NCBI GenBank assembly: GCA_003609755.1
Contig: AP017991.1
Location: forward strand, 2,497,501-2,561,500
DNA length: 64,000 nt
Direction of reading: 5' to 3'
Source: Planktothrix agardhii NIES-204
GTDB taxonomy: Bacteria > Cyanobacteriota > Cyanobacteriia > Cyanobacteriales > Microcoleaceae
The number at the start of each line of letters is the position of its first letter. The first letter of the stretch is position 1. Both the position numbers and the translations under genes were made by a program. The notes beneath the pieces were generated by a model that was not told the origin of the DNA, did no database searches, and saw nothing but the letters and a program-made list of their open reading frames with translations. This document shows, in pieces, positions 29,965 to 38,854 of this stretch.

Positions 29965-31602
29965 ATGAACACAGCACAACTGTTAGTTAAATGTTTGGAA
30001 AATGAAGGAGTCGAGTATATTTTTGGTGTTCCAGGGGAAGAAAATATGCAAATCCTCGAATGCTTAAAAACCTCCTCGATCAAATTTATTACAACTCGTC
30101 ATGAACAAGGGGCTGCATTTATGGCCGATGTTTATGGTCGCTTAACTGGACGGGCGGGAGTTTGTTTATCAACATTAGGCCCTGGAGCAACGAATTTAAT
30201 GACCGGGGTTGCTGATGCGAATTTAGATGGAGCACCGTTAGTTGCAATTACAGGTCAAGTGGGAACAGATCGAATGCACATTGAATCCCATCAATATTTG
30301 GATTTAGTGGCAATGTTTGCCCCAGTTACTAAATGGAATTCCCAAATTGTTCGCCCTAGTATTACGCCAGAAATTGTCAGAAAAGCGTTTAAAATAGCTC
30401 AATCTGAAAAACCTGGGGCAGTGCATATTGATCTCCCCGAAAATATTGCTAGTATGGAGGTCGAAGGCTATCCTCTCAAACAAGATAAGCGAGAAAAAGT
30501 TTATTCTGCTTATCAAAGTATGAATGAAGCAGCGATCGCAATTTCTAAAGCCAATAATCCCTTAATATTAGTAGGAAATGGAGCAATTCGGGGGAATGGC
30601 AGTGCCGCTTTAACAGAATTTGCTACCCAACTGAATATCCCCGTTGTAAATACGTTTATGGGCAAAGGAATTATTCCTTATACCCATCCTTTAGCATTAT
30701 GGACAACGGGATTACAACTGCGGGATTATATTAGTTGTGGATTTGATAAGGCGGATTTAATCATTGCTGTTGGCTATGATTTAATTGAATATTCCCCGAA
30801 AAAATGGAATCCCCAAGGCAAAATTCCGATTATTCATATTGGTGAAGATTCCGCCGAAGTTGATAGTAGTTATATTCCGATTGCTGAAATTATTGGGGAT
30901 ATTTCTGACTCTCTCCAAGAGATTTTAAGGCGTTCAGATCGTACCGGAAAACCCGAACCCTATGCTTTAAAATTAAGACCGGATATTCGTAATAATTACG
31001 AATTTTATGCCAAAGACGATGCCTTCCCGATTAAACCGCAAAAAATTATTTATGATTTGCGTCAAGTTATGGGCCCAGAAGATATTGTGATTTCAGATGT
31101 TGGCGCTCATAAAATGTGGATGGCGAGACATTATCATTGTGAAACGCCAAATACCTGTTTAATTTCTAATGGATTTGCAGCCATGGGAATTGCGATTCCG
31201 GGTGCAGTTGCCGCTAAATTAGTTTATCCTAATCGGAAGGTGGTGGCGGTAACAGGAGATGGCGGATTTATGATGAATAATCAGGAACTTGAAACCGCTT
31301 TACGGGTAGGAACTCCCTTTGTTACCTTCATCTTTAATGATGGCGGTTATGGATTAATTGAATGGAAACAAAACGACCAATTTGGGTCATCTTCGTTTAT
31401 TAAATTTGGCAATCCTGATTTTGTTAAATTTGCCGAAAGTATGGGGTTAAAAGGTTATCGGGTGGAAGCCACAACCGATTTAATTCCGATTCTCAAAGAA
31501 GCCCTAAATCAAGACGTTCCAGTTGTGATTGATTGTCCCGTAGACTATCGAGAAAATGCTCTATTTAGTCAACGGGCGGGCGGTTTATGTTGTCCTATCT
31601 AA
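29965..31602 (+). CDS. 2-Oxoglutarate decarboxylase (acetolactate-synthase-like TPP enzyme)
   Basis: Thiamine-diphosphate enzyme of 545 residues. The catalytic Glu is in TTRHEQGAAFMA (E47), and the TPP/Mg motif is VTGDGGFMMNNQELETA, with FNDGGYGLIEW. It looks like the large subunit of acetolactate synthase, but no FAD-site hallmark or small-subunit gene is near. The pairing with succinate-semialdehyde dehydrogenase indicates the 2-oxoglutarate decarboxylase of the cyanobacterial TCA bypass. A generic IlvB-like activity cannot be excluded. Confidence 0.9.
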   Translation: MNTAQLLVKCLENEGVEYIFGVPGEENMQILECLKTSSIKFITTRHEQGAAFMADVYGRLTGRAGVCLSTLGPGATNLMTGVADANLDGAPLVAITGQVGTDRMHIESHQYLDLVAMFAPVTKWNSQIVRPSITPEIVRKAFKIAQSEKPGAVHIDLPENIASMEVEGYPLKQDKREKVYSAYQSMNEAAIAISKANNPLILVGNGAIRGNGSAALTEFATQLNIPVVNTFMGKGIIPYTHPLALWTTGLQLRDYISCGFDKADLIIAVGYDLIEYSPKKWNPQGKIPIIHIGEDSAEVDSSYIPIAEIIGDISDSLQEILRRSDRTGKPEPYALKLRPDIRNNYEFYAKDDAFPIKPQKIIYDLRQVMGPEDIVISDVGAHKMWMARHYHCETPNTCLISNGFAAMGIAIPGAVAAKLVYPNRKVVAVTGDGGFMMNNQELETALRVGTPFVTFIFNDGGYGLIEWKQNDQFGSSSFIKFGNPDFVKFAESMGLKGYRVEATTDLIPILKEALNQDVPVVIDCPVDYRENALFSQRAGGLCCPI

Positions 31603-31652
31603 CCCCAGTTGTTTTACCGTTGTTGTGCTTCAGCTTTAATTAGGAGTTTAGA

Positions 31653-32438
31653 ATGAAAATTGCAACTTGGAATGTTAATTCAATTAGAACTAGAAAAGAT
31701 CAGGTATGGCAATGGTTACAAACCAATGAAATTGATATTCTGTGTTTACAGGAAACTAAAGTCATAGATAAAGACTTTCCTCGTTCTGGTTTTGAAGAAT
31801 TAGGTTATAATATTTATACTTATGGTCAAAAATCCTATAATGGGGTGGCAATTTTTAGCAAAACCACCTTAGAGGCGGTTCATTTTGGATTTTCTGATAT
31901 TTTAAATACAGAACCCTCTCAAACATTTGATGAACAAAAACGAGTTTTAACCGGAATTATTGATGGAGTTGCTATAGTTAATTTATACGTTCCCAATGGT
32001 TCCAGTATTGATAGCGATAAATATCACTATAAATTAAACTGGTTAAACCATCTCAAAGACTATTTAAAACTGCTATTCACTCAAACTGAAAAGATTTGTA
32101 TTTGCGGTGACTTTAATATTGCTTTAGAAGATATTGATATTCATAATCCCAAAGGTCGAGAAAATCATATTATGGCGAGTGATGCTGAACGTCAAGCCTT
32201 AGAATCAATATTAGAATTAGGCTTTAAAGACGCCTTTCGCAAGTTCACCACTGAAGGGGGACATTTTAGTTGGTGGGACTATCGCCAAGGCTCCTTCCGA
32301 CGGAATACTGGATGGCGCATTGATACCCATTATTTGACCTTACCCCTGTATGAAGTCGCCAGTAGTTGTATCATTGATAAAACTCCTAGAACCTGGGAAC
32401 AACCCAGCGACCACACCCCCGTTATTATCACTCTCTAG
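31653..32438 (+). CDS. xthA: Exodeoxyribonuclease III
   Basis: AP endonuclease / 3'-5' exonuclease of the ExoIII family for base-excision repair, 261 residues. The order is standard: MKIATWNVNSIRTR (N7), DILCLQETKV (Glu for metal), ICGDFNIALEDIDIHNP (Asp and Asn), WWDYRQGSFRRNTGWRIDTH and the C-terminal PSDHTPVII. It starts 50 nt after the decarboxylase gene and could be read from the same transcript. Confidence 0.96.
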   Translation: MKIATWNVNSIRTRKDQVWQWLQTNEIDILCLQETKVIDKDFPRSGFEELGYNIYTYGQKSYNGVAIFSKTTLEAVHFGFSDILNTEPSQTFDEQKRVLTGIIDGVAIVNLYVPNGSSIDSDKYHYKLNWLNHLKDYLKLLFTQTEKICICGDFNIALEDIDIHNPKGRENHIMASDAERQALESILELGFKDAFRKFTTEGGHFSWWDYRQGSFRRNTGWRIDTHYLTLPLYEVASSCIIDKTPRTWEQPSDHTPVIITL

Positions 32439-32469
32439 TCCCCTTTCTCAACTCTTGGGAAAAAAATAT

Positions 32470-32500
32470 TTAGCAAAGGGTACAAATAGGGTACTATAAT
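32470..32500 (+). promoter_or_regulatory. Promoter candidate for rpmF
   Basis: A perfect -10 TATAAT (32495-32500) lies 32 bp before the rpmF start codon. The best -35 is TTAGCA (32470-32475), 19 bp upstream, which is weak. Confidence 0.45.
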
Positions 32501-32532
32501 AGTTTGTGCAAAATCTTCATTAATCTAGGCTC

Positions 32533-32712
32533 ATGGCTGTACCCAAGAAGAAAATGTCCAGGTCGAGACGCGATATGCGGAAGGCGACTTGGAAACGGAA
32601 AGCAAGACTACAAGCTGAAAAAGCTTTATCCCTCGGTAAGTCAGTTCTCACAGGTCGTTCAACAGGATTTTACTATCCCACTGACGACGCAGAAGCAGGC
32701 GACGAAGAATAA
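32533..32712 (+). CDS. rpmF: 50S ribosomal protein L32
   Basis: A 59-residue ribosomal protein. It begins [20 protein letters not shown], the hallmark L32 N-terminus, continues with a strongly basic helix, and ends with the acidic tail DDAEAGDEE seen in cyanobacterial L32. The zinc-binding cysteines of some L32 proteins are absent, as is usual for this cyanobacterial form. A TATAAT lies upstream and a strong hairpin terminator follows, so it is probably a single-gene unit. Confidence 0.97.
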   Translation: MAVPKKKMSRSRRDMRKATWKRKARLQAEKALSLGKSVLTGRSTGFYYPTDDAEAGDEE

Positions 32713-32744
32713 ACGATTGGACTGTGCGAAACTACATAAAGATA

Positions 32745-32793
32745 GGGGCGAGAAAGTCTCTCTGTTCGGGAGAGGAAAACTCGCCCTTATTGT
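32745..32793 (+). terminator. Two-tier hairpin terminator after rpmF
   Basis: The outer stem GGGCGAG/CTCGCCC (about 32746-32752 with 32780-32786) encloses an inner stem CTCTC/GAGAG, closed by a short loop. TTATTGTTT follows. A nested intrinsic terminator 33 nt past rpmF. Confidence 0.75.
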
Positions 32794-32956
32794 TTGGAGA
32801 TTCAGATATATAAAACCCATATTCCGCACGATAAAATGTAATACATTATTATTCAAAAAATCTAAGTATCATCAACTCAAAGAGTCGTAAGATTATGTAA
32901 CCCCATTCAGAAAAACCTAAATTTCTCTTTTGTGAATACCCTTAACTCATAATATA

Positions 32957-34168
32957 TTACATTTTGTCGGGGGAAATTTGGGCTGAGGCCTCGTTGTTAC
33001 GGTAGTTGAAAGCCAGGTCGAGGATTTTAGCCCAACGTTTTTGGACTTGTTTGGGGGTGCATTTGAGGATAGAGGCGATCGCTTTATCGCTTTCTTCTTG
33101 GTCTTTGAGTTGTAATAACTGTTGCTGATCGACGGATAATTGGGCTTGGAAGGCTTGCCATTGTTCGCCCGTCATCCCCAATTTTTGGTTAATATCAGCC
33201 CCTAACCATTCATGGACGAGTTTCCAGTTGTTAGACCGGGCAAATTTTTCGACGTGGTATTTAAACCGTTGTTGCAGATAGTCCCGTTCACGGGTGGTTA
33301 ACCCCAGGGCTTTATCAATATCGCAGGCTTGTAGATCTTGCATTTTCAGCTTTAAATATTTAACACAATCGGTTTGTCCTTGGGATTCTAAATATTGAAT
33401 TAGTTCATTAATCACCCGATCTCGTAATACACTTTCTGCGAGGTCAACGGTTTCAGATACCATTTTTTCCCGAATTTGCTGCATCGCGGATGTCCGGCTT
33501 TGAGCTTCAGCTTCTTCGGTTTTGCCACCTTCAACGGCTAATTCAATATCCATAGAAGTTTCAGGGGGTTGACCTTTAGCAAATCCTTGGGCGCGTAAGA
33601 CAATTAACCGTTGACGGTTACGACCGGGTAAACCGATCTGACGTTTGGCATACTGTTCGGTAAAGGCCATATATTCCGCTAATTCTAAACGGGTATGGGG
33701 AGTATAGCTGGCTTCCATTTGGTGTTCCCGACGAAAGGCCCGCAGAGACTCAACATAAAATCCTTGTAAAAAGTCTTCAATTAAGTTGTAACGGGCTTGG
33801 AAACTCAACTGAGACTCAAAGGAAGCCACGTGACGGTAGACGATCGCGGCTAAGTGGGAGTGAAGTTCTACCCTACCTTGACGAGAGCCAAGTTTGTAAT
33901 ATTCTAAGCACTTTTGTAAGCGATGACGGGCCAAACTTAACTGCCAGGTTTGTACATCGCCAGAGGTTTGAATCCGGTTGCTTTTTTCGCAAATGCGTTC
34001 TACTTCTAGGGCCATCCGTAGCGTCACTGTCCGACCACTGGCGGGGAGGGTTTTGACGGCTGTTTGCAATTCTTGTAATAAGAGTTGAGCTAAGGCTTGG
34101 GGATCAATAGAATTAAGAGAATTAAGAGTAACTTCAGAATCTTGAATCGAAATATCTTGTGCAAACAT
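32957..34168 (-). CDS. hetZ: HetZ-type regulator
   Basis: A HetZ-family protein of 403 residues from the ATG at 34168; an in-frame start at 34192 adds eight residues. Family blocks are LARHRLQKCLEYYKLGSRQG, IEDFLQGFYVESLRAFRRE, LELAEYMAFTEQYAKR, LPGRNRQRLIVLRAQGF and LGLTTRERDYLQQRFKYHVE. The C-terminus has a helix-turn-helix-like SDKAIASILKCTPKQVQKRW. HetZ is a DNA-binding regulator of heterocyst differentiation in Anabaena. Here its usual partner patU is not adjacent, and the role in a non-heterocystous strain is unknown. It has a long upstream non-coding region. Confidence 0.88.
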   Translation of the reverse strand: MFAQDISIQDSEVTLNSLNSIDPQALAQLLLQELQTAVKTLPASGRTVTLRMALEVERICEKSNRIQTSGDVQTWQLSLARHRLQKCLEYYKLGSRQGRVELHSHLAAIVYRHVASFESQLSFQARYNLIEDFLQGFYVESLRAFRREHQMEASYTPHTRLELAEYMAFTEQYAKRQIGLPGRNRQRLIVLRAQGFAKGQPPETSMDIELAVEGGKTEEAEAQSRTSAMQQIREKMVSETVDLAESVLRDRVINELIQYLESQGQTDCVKYLKLKMQDLQACDIDKALGLTTRERDYLQQRFKYHVEKFARSNNWKLVHEWLGADINQKLGMTGEQWQAFQAQLSVDQQQLLQLKDQEESDKAIASILKCTPKQVQKRWAKILDLAFNYRNNEASAQISPDKM

Positions 34169-34192
34169 GATGGGTTTCCTTGGGTAAAGCAC

Positions 34193-34493
34193 TGTGTACA
34201 GAAGGCGAGAGTTAAAGGCGGTTTGTTGTTTCGGTGATTCAACTCCCTACACTTTGAATAGTAGAAGCAGCCCCTTTGGAGTAGTGACATCAATGTTCCA
34301 CTCTCTGATGTAACTAATTAGATGCGGTGGGTTTATCCTCTACATTCGGCCCTTGTGCATCACCCTGAAAATCTTATGTAATCAGCATTACAACCCTATT
34401 TTATTTCCCTTGATCACAGCAAGTTTTACCTAGGGTTGTTCATATTATCCCTAGACCAGTTTCACAACTGGCTGTGAATTGACAGATATAGCG
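34193..34493. other. Long leader/intergenic region upstream of hetZ
   Basis: About 300 bp with no ORF or RNA gene that I recognise. A small hairpin CCAGTT/AACTGG lies near 34456-34471. Long regulatory leaders are known for hetZ in Anabaena, so promoters probably lie here, but none could be assigned. Confidence 0.4.
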
Positions 34494-34643
34494 GGGAACA
34501 CCGGAACCCTGGGTTATGACCCTTGTTACAAGGTTTAGTATTGTCAAACACCTTCAGGACTTACGCAAATTTGGGGATGTAACCATATATGTAGGGGTAA
34601 TTCATGAATTACCCCTACTATAGAAGTATTATCCGGTGTTCCC
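34494..34643. mobile_element. MITE-like element bounded by GGGAACACCGGA inverted repeats
   Basis: GGGAACACCGGA (34494-34505) and its exact complement TCCGGTGTTCCC (34632-34643) bound 150 bp that encode nothing. Inside are AGGACTTACGCA (about 34556-34567) and a 28-bp perfect palindrome (34591-34618). A further copy of the end, TCCGGTGTTCCC, lies at 38989-39000. No target-site duplication is obvious. Confidence 0.5.
34591..34618. repeat. 28-bp perfect palindrome (GTAGGGGTAATTCA and complement)
   Basis: GTAGGGGTAATTCA followed by its exact reverse complement TGAATTACCCCTAC. It can form a 14-bp hairpin on either strand. It sits inside the MITE-like element upstream of dnaE-C. Confidence 0.9.
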
Positions 34644-34767
34644 TTTTAAGTCTAAATTTTAGATACAACTCAAATAGGATTGCTATATAATTTAATTGAT
34701 CAATATCCAAATTTAGGACTTCAACGTAAGAAGTTAAAAATTGAGTAAATTTTAGGGAATTATAAAA

Positions 34768-36186
34768 ATGGTTAAAATTATTAGTCGAAAATCTTTAGGA
34801 ACCCAAGCAGTTTATGATATTGGCGTACAAGAAGATCATAACTTTGTTCTCAGCAATGGTTTAGTTGCTTCTAATTGCTTTAATAAATCCCATTCCATGG
34901 CCTATGCCTATGTTACCTATGAAACCGCCTATTTAAAAGCAAATTATCCCGTTGAATATATGGCAGCTTTATTAAGTGCAAATAGTGGAGATACGGATAA
35001 AATTCAAAAATATATTGAATCTTGTCAAAAATCCCTGGGAATTAAGGTGATCCCGCCCGATATAAACCTTTCGGGAATGGATTTTACCCCCTCGGATAAG
35101 AGTATTATTTTCGGACTTTCTGCGATTAAAAATGTCGGGGAAGGTGCGATCGAACATTTATTAGAAATTCGTCAAGAAGGGGGAGAATTTAAGAGTTTTC
35201 CTGATTTATGCGATCGCATTAACTTACAAATGGTGAATAGTCGCGCCTTAGAAGCCTTAATTAAATGTGGAGCTTTAGATAAACTTAACCCCAACCGTCG
35301 CCAAGCTATTGATCATTTAGATAAATTAATTTCTTGGGCGCAAAGTAAAGCCAAAGATCGAGCCGTGGGTCAACAAAGTATATTCGATATTTTAGGGGGT
35401 GGAACTAATACAAAAGATACCCATGAAGATGCACCCAAACCCGCAAAACTTGAGGATTTTAAAGTTCAGGAAAAACTCCAATTTGAAAAAGAGTTACTGG
35501 GGTTTTATGTTTCTGAACATCCTTTAAAATCTATCTTAAGATCGATTTCTGTAGATGAAAGAGTGACTCTATCAGAATTAACGGATAAAAAATCTAAAGT
35601 TAAAGTAGTTGTTGTAATCACTGCTATTAAACTGCATACCACCAAAAAAGGTGATCGGATGGCGTTTTTACAAATCGAAGATTTAACCGGACAAATGGAA
35701 GCAATTATTTTTCCTAAAACCTATCAAGAAATCAAGACTTTTCCGAAGGAAAATGATGTGGTTTTAATCACGGGTAAAACTGACAAACAGGAAGATAAAC
35801 TTCAGCTTATTATTGATGAGTTACAATCGGCGGATACTCTCCCTCGGATTGATAAAATTCCGGCTCTTTTATTGGAAGATTTGGAAATAGAGGAATCAAA
35901 TTCAATGGTACTTTTACACCTAAAACTTGAGGAAATTTATGATTTATCCCGACTTCAAAAACTTCATGCACTACTAAAAGAACAATCTTCGGGTAATCAA
36001 AAACAAGCTAATATTCCAATTGTTGCTACGGTTAAAGGAGAATTTAAACCTAGTAATAAAGGGATTTGTTTAGGTCGTGATTTCTGGATACAGAACGCCG
36101 AAGCAACAATTGATTCCTTAAAAAACGCTGGATTTGATGCTGAAATTCAACCAAAATTAGAGATATTAATGTCAATTCAAGCCTAA
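34768..36186 (+). CDS. dnaE: DNA polymerase III alpha, C-terminal half preceded by DnaE split-intein C fragment
   Basis: Residues 1-36 are the C-terminal fragment of the cyanobacterial split DnaE intein: MVKIISRKSLGTQAVYDIGV then DHNF (His24) and the terminal Asn36. Residue 37 is the catalytic +1 Cys in CFNKSHSMAYAYVTYETAYL, the conserved extein junction. Residues 37-472 are the C-terminal DnaE extein (finger remainder, helix-hairpin-helix, and an OB fold in KVKVVVVITAIKLHTTKKG). Trans-splicing with an N-terminal precursor encoded elsewhere yields full DnaE. The first 20 residues closely follow the Nostoc DnaE intein. It is therefore not a truncated gene. Confidence 0.96.
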   Translation: MVKIISRKSLGTQAVYDIGVQEDHNFVLSNGLVASNCFNKSHSMAYAYVTYETAYLKANYPVEYMAALLSANSGDTDKIQKYIESCQKSLGIKVIPPDINLSGMDFTPSDKSIIFGLSAIKNVGEGAIEHLLEIRQEGGEFKSFPDLCDRINLQMVNSRALEALIKCGALDKLNPNRRQAIDHLDKLISWAQSKAKDRAVGQQSIFDILGGGTNTKDTHEDAPKPAKLEDFKVQEKLQFEKELLGFYVSEHPLKSILRSISVDERVTLSELTDKKSKVKVVVVITAIKLHTTKKGDRMAFLQIEDLTGQMEAIIFPKTYQEIKTFPKENDVVLITGKTDKQEDKLQLIIDELQSADTLPRIDKIPALLLEDLEIEESNSMVLLHLKLEEIYDLSRLQKLHALLKEQSSGNQKQANIPIVATVKGEFKPSNKGICLGRDFWIQNAEATIDSLKNAGFDAEIQPKLEILMSIQA

Positions 36187-36192
36187 AAAAAT

Positions 36193-36243
36193 TAGTTGTT
36201 GGGCTTTAGCCCCCCAATCTAAAGGGCTAAAGCCCAACAACTA
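36193..36243. terminator. Bidirectional hairpin between dnaE-C and helicase
   Basis: TAGTTGTTGGGCTTTAGCCC (36193-36212) pairs perfectly with its complement at 36224-36243, a 20-bp stem with an 11-nt loop. It lies between convergent genes, and its right arm contains the helicase stop codon (36241-36243). It may be a dispersed palindromic repeat reused as a terminator. Confidence 0.7.
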
Positions 36244-38652
36244 AAATTTCTCGAAAAAATGTTGAGGAAATTGTTGTTTTAACGCAATAAAAACCGGACA
36301 GGCTTTTTGTTCTTGCTGATTTTCAGGTTTATGCCAACTGTAGGGAGAAAAACGAGACACAGACATCCATAAAAAACGTTTAGCTCTGGTCATGGCGACA
36401 TAGAGTAATCGGTATTCTTCTGCGGTTTTTAAATCCTTAGCTTGCTCCCAAGCAGTGGCGATATCAGGAATTAATTCTTCTCCGTGAGCAGCGGCTCGAA
36501 TTTGGGCACGGGCGACTTCCGAAAGGGTAAATTCTCCTAGAAATTTGGCTTGGGGTAAAACTCTTAAACTCCCCGGAATTGTAGACTCTTGTAAGAAGGG
36601 AATAAACACATAATCCCAATCTAATCCTTTGGCTTTGTGCATGGTAATTAATGTTAATTGACCTTCCCGGGTATAGGGACTGTCTTTAGAGGTTGATTCC
36701 TGATCAATATCCACGGGTTCAAACTTTTCTGAACTGACAATATCATTTAAAACATCTAAAATTGTTCCCATGGAATGGTTACCAAAGGTTTTTTGACCGA
36801 TGCGTTCTGATAATTTATCCGCCGTGGCTAATTCCGTTTTTTCATATTGCAAGGATAGGGCTAAAAAGGAAATCAATTGATAGGGAGGAAGTTCTAAACG
36901 GGCTTGCAATAATTGACAACAAAAATAACGACATTGACGAATTTCTTCTGATTGTGGGGGGTCAAGGGGGCCGGGATAAAGAAATTCTTCGGGATGAATT
37001 GCAATTTTATTATAATCTAAATTCGGAATTAAATTGCGATCGCCTAATACTTTTAATGCTAATTTTAAATAATCTGGTGAATGGGGACGATCCAAAAATT
37101 GAAATAAAGATAAAATTTCTGCTGGAATTTGAGAATTTCTAGCCTGCTGAGAGGCATCATAAACCCGAATTTTGCTTTTAAAATCTTCGGAAATTTTAAT
37201 ATTATATAATTGGGGATGATTAAAAACATTAGAAATAAATTCTCCCTGTTTATTCTCTCTTAGTAAAATCGCAAATTTTCCTTGGGGATCGTCTTCAATA
37301 ATAGTAACAATTTTTTGGACAATTAACTCAACGGTCTGATAAATGTCCGCCATTTCCCAGAGTTCTAAACCTCGACCATAAGCCGGGGGATTAGCATTAG
37401 ATTGATGATCACTAAATCCCACTAATTTAATCATTTGCTCTCGAAAAGGTTGTTCATTTCCAGCTAATTTTGAACGATTAACCCAGGATAACATATAGTT
37501 AGCTGCGTCAATAATAATACAACTACTGCGTCCGGCTTGATCCATGGTAGCTAATCGTTTTAACTGTTCACAATCATTACAAAAACGACGAAAATAAATA
37601 GGATCAGCCGTAGTAAATGTGGAGTTAATCGCTTGATTTGGATCGCCGACTCTAACTAAATTTAAAGTATCTAAATCATCAGTAATTGACTTAGAAGAAC
37701 TGGCTAAAATTCTCAAGAGTTTACTTTGTAGGGGAGTGGAATCTTGAGCTTCATCTTCAAAAACAGCAAATACTTGATTTTGCCAAACTTGACGAACCGT
37801 TGGATTGTCTAAAACTCGCAATGCGGCTAAAATCATCTCATCATAGTCAATTAAATTCAGCGATCGCAATATATTTTGATAATTTTCATATAATCCGGCG
37901 GCTATTTCTAAGGTTTCATAATCATCAGGAATTTGTTCCGAAATATTGGTTAAATCCTGCGGTTGTAGTCCTGAACTTTTAGCTTCTTGAATCACTTTCC
38001 AAGCTAAGTTCGGTAAAACTTCTGTTCTTAAAACCGATTGACGTCTTAATCTTTCTGTTTCTTCCCCATCAAATTTAACCCCCTCAATTAATCGTTGATA
38101 ATGGCGAGGATTAGCCACAATCCACTGTTCAACACAACTGCGGGTAATTCGATTACTAGGAGTGGGTAAAATTAAAGTAAAATCCTCTAAATTTAATCCT
38201 GATAATTCGGGATTTTTTAAGGCAATATTTAAGGCTAAACCATGCAATGTATAAACAAAAAATCCCCCCAAAGGTAATCGCATTTCTTTGAGTTCTTGAC
38301 TCACTTTTGCCCGAATATTAGCAGCCGCCGAACGGGTGAAGGTGACAATCACTAATTGATGCTGGGAATGGAGTTGATGGCGGGCGGTCGCTAATGCCGC
38401 AGCAAAGGCCATTCCCGTTGATTTCCCGGCCCCTGGAACCGCAGAAATAGCTAGGGGCCCCCCATTCCAATCGGCCATTTGTTGTTGACCCGGACGTAAA
38501 CTTTGGTAAATTTCTTTAATTTTCTGCTCTCGGAATGCACGAATTTGATCAATATTTTCTAATGGATTTATTGTCAGATCAGAAAAGACTATTTCCGAAG
38601 TTAGGATAGGATTAACGGAGGAAACTGAATCGAGATCAAGATCGTCTGTCAT
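36241..38652 (-). CDS. UvrD/Rep-type SF1 ATP-dependent DNA helicase
   Basis: An 803-residue superfamily 1A helicase. Q motif and Walker A: GQQQMADWNGGPLAISAVPGAGKST. Motif Ia region IVTFTRSAAANIRAK, motif II VFEDEAQDSTPLQ, motif III LVRVGDPNQAIN, motif V ITMHKAKGLDWDYVFIPFL, motif VI LLYVAMTRAKRFLW. It lacks a nuclease domain and is distinct enough from UvrD and PcrA that I give no symbol. It probably acts in DNA repair or recombination. The gene ends inside a hairpin shared with dnaE-C. Confidence 0.92.
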   Translation of the reverse strand: MTDDLDLDSVSSVNPILTSEIVFSDLTINPLENIDQIRAFREQKIKEIYQSLRPGQQQMADWNGGPLAISAVPGAGKSTGMAFAAALATARHQLHSQHQLVIVTFTRSAAANIRAKVSQELKEMRLPLGGFFVYTLHGLALNIALKNPELSGLNLEDFTLILPTPSNRITRSCVEQWIVANPRHYQRLIEGVKFDGEETERLRRQSVLRTEVLPNLAWKVIQEAKSSGLQPQDLTNISEQIPDDYETLEIAAGLYENYQNILRSLNLIDYDEMILAALRVLDNPTVRQVWQNQVFAVFEDEAQDSTPLQSKLLRILASSSKSITDDLDTLNLVRVGDPNQAINSTFTTADPIYFRRFCNDCEQLKRLATMDQAGRSSCIIIDAANYMLSWVNRSKLAGNEQPFREQMIKLVGFSDHQSNANPPAYGRGLELWEMADIYQTVELIVQKIVTIIEDDPQGKFAILLRENKQGEFISNVFNHPQLYNIKISEDFKSKIRVYDASQQARNSQIPAEILSLFQFLDRPHSPDYLKLALKVLGDRNLIPNLDYNKIAIHPEEFLYPGPLDPPQSEEIRQCRYFCCQLLQARLELPPYQLISFLALSLQYEKTELATADKLSERIGQKTFGNHSMGTILDVLNDIVSSEKFEPVDIDQESTSKDSPYTREGQLTLITMHKAKGLDWDYVFIPFLQESTIPGSLRVLPQAKFLGEFTLSEVARAQIRAAAHGEELIPDIATAWEQAKDLKTAEEYRLLYVAMTRAKRFLWMSVSRFSPYSWHKPENQQEQKACPVFIALKQQFPQHFFEKF

Positions 38653-38702
38653 GCTAGGCTCAATATTAAGTGGATAATGAACGATAATACGAATATAACA
38701 CT

Positions 38703-38828
38703 ATGAATTATGATCAAATTCGCTCTCAGACTGGATTAAAACCCAGATTTTTTTTATGGTTAATGGTATCAATTTTAGCTTTATCGAGTTGCGCTCAGGC
38801 GAATAAAGCTAAACAGATGTCTCAGTAG
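38703..38828 (+). CDS. Very short lipoprotein or lipoprotein-gene remnant
   Basis: A 41-codon ORF. Basic residues (PRFF) are followed by a hydrophobic segment (LWLMVSILALSSC) ending in a lipobox (LSSC at about residues 27-30), then only 11 more residues. It looks like the signal peptide and first residues of a lipoprotein. It is either a real mini-lipoprotein or the 5' remnant of a gene whose body was replaced by the adjoining heptamer array. Its start is 50 bp from the divergent helicase start. Confidence 0.4.
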   Translation: MNYDQIRSQTGLKPRFFLWLMVSILALSSCAQANKAKQMSQ

Positions 38829-38854
38829 AAAATCAAATGATATAGAATAAGATA

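Noticed and set aside
29965-31602. Acetolactate synthase large subunit (ilvB) for branched-chain amino acids
   Set aside because: Pairing with succinate-semialdehyde dehydrogenase and absence of the small subunit favour 2-oxoglutarate decarboxylase.
34768-36186. dnaE as a truncated pseudogene
   Set aside because: The N-terminal 36 residues are a complete split-intein C fragment with its Asn and +1 Cys, so the short gene is the normal split form.
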